64,000 nucleotides of DNA from Lepturacanthus savala (taxonomy: Eukaryota > Chordata > Actinopteri > Scombriformes > Trichiuridae), in contig CM060463.1 in assembly GCA_030544235.1 (NCBI GenBank), positions 34,555,920 to 34,619,919 on the forward strand, given 5' to 3'. Under the pieces are notes generated by a model that had not been told where the DNA came from, made no database searches, and worked only from the letters and a program-made list of their open reading frames with translations. Below are positions 56,601 through 64,000 of this stretch, one piece after another. How positions within the stretch are numbered: position 1 is the first letter of the stretch; each line of letters starts with the position of its first letter. The translations under genes and the position numbers were made by a program.

Positions 56601-57314
56601 AGAAACATATGCACTTTAACCATGCAAACCATACATTCAAGTCCCTGCCTGTGATTGTCTCTATATTGCCCTGCAATACAGAGTGTTTGTTGAGACCGGC
56701 TTAAACTGACAGCGCAGTGCGCCACTCTCTTGTTAAAAGTCAATCTGGCTTGCCTGACATGTCCCCCCCCTGCAATCTGCTAGAGCAGATGAATTGAACA
56801 GAGCGTCGATATGAGACGATCAAGCTTTATATCAGGCTGCAGCTCTTCCTGCAGGCTACAATATGCAGATGATGCCTCTGTAGATGCCTGTACTGACCTT
56901 TCTGTCCTTAATGCGCTGCGATGTTTCAAGATGGATAACGGTCATTCAACACCAGTTACATCTGTTCTGGCGATACTGAATCACAGCAGCGACACAGAGA
57001 GAGAGCCATGGAGAGGTCACCAGTGTGTAATAATAAACGTTAGATATGGCTTTAATTGCTGGCATCAGTCAAGGCAGTATTAACCTGGTTAGAGGGACCA
57101 GTCATAAAGCAGATTCCGGGGCTTCTTTTATACACCAGCCAATAAAGACTCGGTCCCCTGGGTGCTGCAAGAAATGCTCTTTTTTTTTTTTCTTCTCCGC
57201 AGTTTTTTTTCTGTGCTGAAGATTCTAAAAACCTGCGTTATTGAAACCACTGCCTCTGGAGTCTGAGTCACATGAGAAAACCTAAGCCAGGCTTACCATG
57301 TAAATCACAGAGGA
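56601..57314. other. Single-copy block, candidate conserved element
   Basis: 56770-57110 is GC-balanced and repeat-free, ending in a TGGCTTTAATTGCTGG homeobox-type site. The plus frame 56811-57083 has no domain. Poly-T at 57180-57190. Confidence 0.3.
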
Positions 57315-58129
57315 CAGGGGTGAAAATCCTATTTCATTGATGGGGTGGACAATAAGCAGCACATTTTCAGAGAATAATTTCTGGAGGGGACATGAACAAA
57401 TATTAAATAATAATACTACTAATAAATAATAACAAATACAAATACTATAATATATTACCATAATAATCTGTCTCTATCTTCTTTCTCTCTCCTTTGGAAC
57501 TTGCAGGTTTAAGCAGTATGTTCATATGTTTTAAAAAATGGTATTAAAAGTAATAATAGTAGTTATAGCAGTGTTTCATATGTATTTATATTTATACATA
57601 AGGAAAATGAGATCATGAATCAATGAGGGGAAAAAATATGAAAATCCACATCCTCCTCTCTATTCTTCTTGCTGTTCCCTCCTCTCTCCCCCGAGTCGCT
57701 GCTGCTATGATAACTTACATCATTAGAGTTGTTAACGATCATTAGGTCTGACTGTTAAAAAAGAGGCTGAATTTGGATACATTTTGAGCAAGTGGTGAGA
57801 TAAATTACTTACTGGCTTATACATATTAGTTTGGTTTTTTTTCCATGTAGCTAGCTACTATCTAACTGTCATGTTGCTACTAACTGCTAACTGTCAAAAT
57901 TAGCTGTTAGACATGTTGGAAAACAGCATCTGGATCACGAAACCACTCCCACCAGGGAGGGTCATATTTTTTTTTTTACAATTATGAAACACATTGTTTT
58001 ACATTTAGCAGCATTTGTATTGTGCATTTATTTAACATTATTATAAATAATTTGTTTGTATTTACAAAGACTTTTGGGGGGGGACAACTTTGTGGAAGGG
58101 GGGGCTGACATCCCCTGTGTCCGCCCCTG
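57315..58129 (+). mobile_element. Family Z hAT-like element, most complete copy
   Basis: An 815-bp element with ends CAGGGGTGAAAATCC and GTGTCCGCCCCTG, imperfect inverted termini of CAGGGG type. Copies at 12537-13198 and 53794-54062 share the first 80 bases and the interior. No clear 8-bp duplication and no coding frame. Likely non-autonomous hAT. Confidence 0.7.
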
Positions 58130-59353
58130 GGATTTCCTGATGGAGGATTCCATTTGTGAAAGCGACACAAAGGGATGATCAATATGCTCGTGTGTTGCTG
58201 TCCTCCTCCCAAATATGTCAGAACACTGCTCTTGTTTGAAGTTCATCACTTCATATTCTTCCCGAAAAACACTCTGACCTACTTAAAGTTGGTCTGTGTA
58301 TTCTCTCGCTGGCTCTGTGAGGAGGAAGAAGGGGGAATCTGGGGGTGGGCGACTGCAGAGCTCATCTTCCATGCATTTGTGTTTCATATACAGACTCAAA
58401 CTTGTAACTGGCACATTTAAAAAAAAAAATCTCTCTCTCTCATCACTCTGCTATGTGTGCTGTACTTTTAGAAAAAAGTCTCTCTGTATGTCTGTATTTT
58501 ACAGCTGATTTAAGACATGGGTCAAAACTGACCTTTTAACATAAGGGATGGAAAGAGCAAACTAACAAAGGGGAAGGTTAATAATGTGCCAAGAGAACTT
58601 CTGTCCCAGAAAGGGAGACGATAGGGGGACACCGCTCGCTCCGTGGTTAACTGGAGCCGGCTGATTTATGCCATCATTGTTTCATCACATTTGCCAGATG
58701 GGCAGCTGTAAAGCTGCAACAATAGCAGGCAGGTGACAGGAGCAGCCATTATACGCTGCAGTTCCTCCTCAACTGTTGACACATGGTGCAGTGTGAGGGA
58801 CAGTGCTGTCATTAGGGAGCGAGATTGTGTCATAACAGAGGAGCATTCACAAAAAAAAAAAAAAAACAGGAGCTATTACAAGGCTTAGGTTGAGACCCCA
58901 AATTTAATACCACCATATTGTCCAGCCTTTATATTGCGATATATAATGTTACCACAGGATTTTAATTAAATTGAAATAAAAAAAGTAATCACATCAACAA
59001 CAATATAATTGTATTGTTGTTCAGTTATTTTCACTGCAGCCTTGATCATAAAAGAACTGGGAGTTGCAGCAGACCTGCAGTTTTCTAGGAGTTTGTTCCA
59101 AATATGTGGAAATAAATCCTCAATACTGCTTCTCCATAAAGTTTATATCACCATTTAATATAACATATTGTCCTATAGATGTATGAGTGATCCATTAAGA
59201 TGTTAAATGTTCAACTTACAAGGCACCATTTACAATGTAATGTTGTATTTAGGCTGATTCAGAAGTACAAATTTCCACCATCTGTAAATAATAATAATAA
59301 ATGATATGTTTACTTTGTACTACACTTTTCTTGTATAGTGAAGTGCTACAGTA
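58130..59353. other. Single-copy sequence; 58540-58840 candidate conserved element
   Basis: 58540-58840 is repeat-free and GC-balanced, with GATTTATGCCATCATTGTTT and GGGCAGCTGTAAAGCTGCAA blocks. Poly-A at 58851-58866. No coding frame of note. Confidence 0.3.
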
Positions 59354-59706
59354 TTAACCCTCTATTGCATACTGTTGCCATTTGGCAACAATTACTTTAT
59401 CTTAATTTTTCTAAAACGCTGTGAAGTGTGAGAGTGTGAGAAGGTCTGTGTTTTTACAGTTAGGTGTGAAAAGGGGGCTTTTATTTTGAAGGACATACAC
59501 ATAATGAGGCCACATAACCAGGATAACTTGTTTGCCAGTCCCGTTTGCTCATCGACATGAAAACATTTCACCAAATAAAAATCTAAACTCACTATCTAGG
59601 CGAAGTAAATTTTATTATTATTATTTTTTTTCTAATATGCAATGAAAGATCTGTTGCCATATGTAGAGTCCCATTGACTTACATAGCATGAAACTATCCT
59701 GAGACG

Positions 59707-59747
<41 letters not shown>

Positions 59748-59810
59748 AGGCCATTTAAGTAAAAAGATTCAAAACATGTCTAAGTAATGTTTCATGCAAC
59801 AAAGGGTTAA
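59354..59810 (+). mobile_element. Family P piggyBac-like MITE, copy 5 (both TTAA intact)
   Basis: TTAACCCTCTATTGCATACT at 59354 and TTCATGCAACAAAGGGTTAA ending at 59810, so TTAA is present at both ends. The subterminal TTGCCATTTGGCAACAA lies near the left end and TTGCCATATG near the right. A (TA)n array (59708-59743) lies inside. Confidence 0.9.
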
Positions 59811-60446
59811 GAACATGACATGAAGAACAGTAATAAGAGTTGAGATTGAAAAAAAAAGACTGGGGCCATGTGCACAGTGCCCAGACATCCATCACTACAG
59901 TATATTCCATTTTTATGGCTGATGGCATGAGTCTCACTGTCTTTATAGGCATCTGTTATAGGAGGAAGCGTGTGCGTGTGACTTGTGTCCTCTGGCTGTG
60001 ATGAATCAGATGATGAAGAATGTGTCGGTTGAAGTCAGAGACAACAGGTTTTAACTCTGCCCTGCATCACAACCACCGGGGACAATAAGCTATCCGTCTA
60101 CATTATACCGCAGCGCCATGGCTGAGCAGTGACCTTGCAGTGCACATGCTCTAATACTCTAATGATTTGTTTTAAGCACTTATCCTTGTGTGCATCTTAG
60201 CTTTGAGTTTTTAAGCTCCTTGTTGTCAGATTGTGAGGATTAACCCTGATTTTTCTCCCTTTTAAAACTTTGTTCAGTTTATTTTCCACACTGCATGCTT
60301 AAAGTGTGACCTTTAGCCTAAATAGAGCGTGTAATTAATAACCGCCAACAAGTGCAGGTACAAAATTGATTGGTTGGTAACATTGTCAAGTTACTAGCCA
60401 AATTAGCACATGCAAAATGCTTCTAAGAGTTTTTTTTTTTTTTTTT
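59811..60446. other. Single-copy sequence, no gene seen
   Basis: GC-balanced around 59960-60140. No gene or repeat copy recognised. Poly-T 60431-60447 borders the foldback element. Confidence 0.35.
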
Positions 60447-60928
60447 TATGGAGCTACTATTGGCTCAAATGTTTTGTACTTGGTGAAAAAATGGAAATTG
60501 AAACTGAAATTTCAAGTTTTCTTCTTGATCTTGAATTCTGAGAAATACATCAATGTAGTCAAAATAAAAACACGGATAGATTTCTTTTTTTCAGGTATAA
60601 TTATGAGTCACTCTACTCATAAGCCATTCAGTCACTTTCTATACCTTCTTATTCCTTTTCATTTTTCACTTTCATATATTGATATTTAGGATCCCATTCC
60701 AGATGTCTGAAACTGAAAAAGCAAAATATGAAACTAGAAAAAAAATGACTAACTAATTAGCAGAGTGAATTATACTTATATGTACCCTGAAAAAAATGAT
60801 TGTGCCCTTGTTTTTGTTTTAAATACGTTGATTGAAAACAAATTATTTCTCAGAATTCAAGATCAAAACTTGAAATTTCAATTTTTATTTTTTCCAGCAA
60901 AACATTTGAGCCAATATTCTCTCCATAC
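60447..60928. mobile_element. Foldback element with long inverted arms
   Basis: Left arm 60447-60576 (TATGGAGCTACTATTGGCTC, CTTGATCTTGAATTCTGAGA) is the inverse of the right arm 60801-60928 (CTCAGAATTCAAGATC, GAGCCAATATTCTCTCCATA). The loop includes CAGTCACTTTCTATACCTTC, a short match to the SINE 3' end. Noncoding. Confidence 0.8.
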
Positions 60929-60940
60929 TTTTATAAATGG

Positions 60941-61295
60941 GGTGACACGGTGGCGCAGGGGTTAGCACTGTTGCCTCACAGCAAGAAGGTCGCAGATTCA
61001 AGACCTCCTTGGTCCTGGTTCTGGGACCTTTCTGTGTGGAGTTTGCATGTTCTCTGCGTGGGTTTTCACAGGGTACTCCGGCTTCCTCCCACAGTCCAAA
61101 AACATGCTGAGGTTAATTGGAGACTCTATATTGATCGTAGGTGTGAATGTGTGAGTGAATGGTGTGTGTGCCCCACAATTGGCTGGCGACCATCTGGGGT
61201 GTATCCCTGCCTCTCACGGTAATGCTCTGGGATAGGCTCCAGCAGACCCCTGCGACCCTAATGAGGAATAAGCAGGTATAGAAAATGACTGACTG
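60941..61295 (+). mobile_element. tRNA-like SINE, copy d (full length)
   Basis: A 355-bp element with perfect 14-bp duplications ACTTTTATAAATGG (60927-60940, 61296-61309). The head is GGTGACACGGTGGCGCAGGG with A-box- and B-box-like motifs (TGGCGCAGGGG; GATTCAAGACC), and the tail is GACTGACTG. It inserted at the very edge of the foldback element. Confidence 0.9.
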
Positions 61296-61309
61296 ACTTT
61301 TATAAATGG

Positions 61310-62210
61310 CTATATTGCACAAACTTTGAAAGGCCGTTTTCCAAGAGCACTTGTTTTTCTTCTTCTGATGAATTAAAATGATAGGGTTAGGGTTAATATG
61401 TGATTTTTTGAAAAGTAAGGGATTATAGAATTATGAAAATGAAGGGCTCACTGTGTGCAAAACATTAATTTGGACAAAAGAGGGTGTGATGATGAGTCAT
61501 TAACTTTTCATCAGAGAGAGACATCCTCTCTTGCAAAGTTCACTACCAGAGAGTGGTAGTGAACCCCCCCCCCCCCAAAAAAAATGGCTTCCAAGCACTT
61601 TCTTTCTCGTAGGTGGTCTGTGGTAAATCCTGACATCACCCACACAGGCTGTTGTTGTCTCCCCAGGGACCCGGACCTGGCCGTCCCTCCTCTCTGGTCC
61701 ACCGTACTTCATGTCTAGTCTCTGTCAGCTCCACAGCCAGGAGACAACATTATTCCACTGCTGTGAAGCTGCTTTGGCTTTTTTTTTTTTTATGTTATTC
61801 TGAATCTAGTCAGCAGTTATGACCTCCAGCTAGATGTCAGTTGACCTTAACAATCGTCACTCCCTCGGGTGCTGGTGCCAAAACAATAAAAAGTGTGCAG
61901 AGACCTGTAAGTGTTTGGCAGCAAATTTGTGAATTTGCAGGGTTCATTGCTTGTTAGTTATGAGGTGAGTTTACTGCTTCAGCTTAGTCAACCATGAGAG
62001 CTCTCTCTGTCTCTATCTATCTCTCTCTTTTTCTTTTTTCTTCTTCTTAGTACAAATAGACACCACACCATTTGTTCTTGTCATTTCTCCATTTGTAGGA
62101 GACATTCAGCAAAAAAAGTAATGGAGTCCCTGTGGAGACAGGCAGCCGATATTGCTCTCCTGTGGGGAGAGTTGTACAGGATGGATAATGTCATGGACTA
62201 CTGCGTAGGG

Positions 62211-62213
<3 letters not shown>
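61310..62213. other. Single-copy sequence, no gene seen
   Basis: A short TAGGGTTAGGGTTAA at 61383-61397 (two telomere-like units), a C run at 61566-61576 and a pyrimidine stretch at 62000-62050. No coding signal. Confidence 0.35.

Positions 62214-62299
<86 letters not shown>
62214..62299. repeat. (GA)n microsatellite, about 86 bp
   Basis: Perfect GA run. It produces Arg-Glu and Ser-Leu frames on the two strands that are not genes. Confidence 0.97.
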
Positions 62300-62301
<2 letters not shown>

Positions 62302-62580
62302 GTGTGAGAGAGTAAGGGGAGGTGGTGGAGAATGAAAAGGAGATAGAGATGGGAGGAAATGAGAGGCTGCAGGTAGTGATCATAAAAAGACTGTGAAGCA
62401 TTGGTGCCGTACACGTACGTACATGTGCATTCATACACACTCCTCTCTATTTTACTTGTCAAATACCCCACAGTGCTCAGTATTAAATTGAGCAGAGCTG
62501 TCAGTGTCACATGCTGTCATTTTACCTGTTATTTCAATTCAACTTCTACCATAAATTTAACTTTTAGTGTCCTACGTTGC
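62300..62580. other. Sequence without recognised feature
   Basis: No gene or repeat copy recognised. Confidence 0.4.
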
Positions 62581-63694
62581 TTAACCCTCTACTGCATAGT
62601 GTCCACATATGGCAACAATTACTTTTTCTTCCTTTTCTAAAAAACTGTGATTTAAAGTCTATGTTTTTACAGTTAGGCATGAAAAAGAGAGTTTTATTTT
62701 TGAAAGACTATACAATATACAACTTATGAGGTCACATGACCAGGATATCCTGTTTGCTATTTGACATTTGAGCATCAATTTGGTGTTATACATTTTTTTT
62801 TCTAATATGCTAAAAAAGATTTGTTGCCATATGGCAACAATATGCAAATTTGGAAAATTCCTAATACAATCTAATGGGCTCCCATTGACTTACATAGTAC
62901 TATGTATACAGCTTTTTCGTATAGTTTCCATTTGCATGAATCTGCCCATGAACAAAAACCTATTTATCCCATGTACAAATTTATTTTGGGGAGATTATTT
63001 TAGAGACTTGATTAATTAAATAGATATATACATGTCAAGGTTTATAATAATATAAAAAAAAATGACCAATGACCTCTTCCTGGGGGGGTTTGTCTTCTCC
63101 ATGTTCTCAGGAGGAAGGGACGGCAAGTTGATGATGTCATACGACAAAATTTTTCTTAAAACTTTTTATCTTAGTTGTATATAATGCCATTAGGAAAATA
63201 AAAGCTGTATGCATAAGATTTCTTTTTTAAAGTTTAAGTATAAAATGACAGTCACAGACCTAAAGGGTCATAGGCTTAAATAGGTTAAAGCTGTCAATCA
63301 GTCAGTCATTTTCTATACCTGCTTATTCCTCATTAGGATCGCAGGGGTCTGCTGGAGCCAATCCCAGCACGTTACGGCGAGAGGCAGGGATACACCCCAG
63401 ACGGTCGCCAGCCAATCGTGGGGCAGACACACCATTCACTCACACACTCACACCTACGGGCGATTTAGAGTCTCCAATTAACCTCAGCATGTTTTTGGAC
63501 TGTGGGAGGAAGCCGGAGTACCCGGTGAAAACCCACGCAGACACGGGGAGAACATGCAAACTCCACACAGAAAGGTCCCAGACCCAGGACCAAGGCAACA
63601 GCGCTAACCCCTGTGCCACCATGTCACTCTAGGTTAAAGCATTAACATTCAAATTTTTATTTTCTAAGTAATATTTCATGCAATAGAGGGTTAA
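62581..63694 (+). mobile_element. Family P piggyBac-like MITE, copy 6, enlarged by insertions
   Basis: TTAACCCTCTACTGCATAGT at the left and TTTCATGCAATAGAGGGTTAA ending 63694, both TTAA intact. The palindrome TTGTTGCCATATGGCAACAA lies at about 62821. Between 62910 and 63680 it carries about 380 bp of unrelated sequence plus a SINE, so it is more than twice the usual 460 bp. Confidence 0.8.
63292..63629 (-). mobile_element. tRNA-like SINE, copy e
   Basis: Flanked by 11-bp duplications TAGGTTAAAGC (63281-63291, 63630-63640). The minus-strand head is GAGTGACATGGTGGCACAGG; the tail GACTGACTGATTGACA is slightly longer than in the other copies. The B-box region is deleted (CCTTGGTCCTGG follows the head directly). 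Confidence 0.85.
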
Positions 63695-64000
63695 TATTAG
63701 CTTTCTCATGTTCAATTTGGATTCAGAGGCCAAGGAGAAATATTCTCCTCAGCCCTGATTTCATCATCTGTTAGTGAGAGAAAAACAATGTGGATGACAG
63801 GCAAGTAAGAAGGGTGTGTTGGCAGTATTCTGTGCTGCTTTTGCACGTGTGTGTTTGTGTGTGTTGTGTGGGTATGTATGAGTGCAACGTGCATTAGTCC
63901 CAGGAGAGGCCTCGCTGCAGCTCCATACCTCCCAGGAAGCTCAGAGAAATGGGGGCGGCATGCACAAACTTGCTCTCTATTTCCACAAATGGGAAAACAT
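63695..64000. other. Single-copy sequence, no gene seen
   Basis: GT-rich at 63846-63871. No gene or repeat copy recognised. Confidence 0.4.

Noticed and set aside
61383..61397. Interstitial telomeric repeat
   Set aside because: Only about two TTAGGG units, compatible with chance.
62106..62510. 134-codon Ser-Leu frame and the opposing Arg-Glu frame
   Set aside because: Translation of the (GA)n microsatellite.

Overview
This window looks like nuclear DNA of a ray-finned (teleost) fish, from an intergenic region or inside a very large intron. The evidence is AT-rich sequence with long (CA)n, (TA)n and (GA)n microsatellites and many decayed vertebrate-type transposons. Several of these I recognise from memory as teleost repeats: Tc1 elements, hAT MITEs, L2/Maui and Rex-like LINE tails, and a tRNA-like SINE. 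I found no intact host protein-coding gene, rRNA, functional tRNA or CRISPR array. The open reading frames that resemble known proteins are transposon relics: a LINE reverse transcriptase, two Tc1 transposases and an hAT transposase. The rest look like chance frames.

Layout. 0.6-2.5 kb is a nested nest: an hAT-like repeat holds a second hAT fragment and a 5'-inverted LINE, whose tail holds a further 321-bp insertion. 2.9-5.7 kb is mostly single-copy. 5.7-9.9 kb is MITE-rich. 10.1-11.4 kb is CpG-containing, repeat-free and possibly regulatory. 12.5-24.9 kb alternates hAT, piggyBac-like and 'GGGTGATATC' MITEs with three SINE or Tc1 insertions. 25.3-31.5 kb is largely single-copy, with a tandem duplication and conserved-element-like sequence. 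31.6-38.2 kb is repeats again. 38.7-41.7 kb holds a Tc1 nested in a MITE next to an hAT with exact boundaries. 41.8-50.3 kb mixes single-copy blocks with LINE tails. 50.5-58.1 kb has repeat pairs. 58.5-64 kb has single-copy sequence, a foldback element, two SINEs, a (GA)n array and piggyBac-like MITEs.

The repeats fall into families defined by comparing copies within the window: family G (TIR GGGTGATATCAGGTAAA, TA flanks, six copies), family P (TTAA flanks, TIR CCCTCTATTGCAT, six copies), the SINE (five copies; four have clear 11-14 bp target-site duplications), family H (hAT, 8-bp duplication), family Z (three copies), family X (three copies), family S (three copies and a short stub) and family T (hAT 'TAGGGCTGCAAC', four copies). 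Their nesting gives a relative insertion order.

Single-copy blocks are flagged as possible conserved noncoding elements only from composition and lack of repeats. This needs cross-species alignment and is low confidence. I see no convincing new biological system. The best leads are the two compact MITE families, the aberrant Tc1 locus at 23.8-24.9 kb and the twin-primed LINE.
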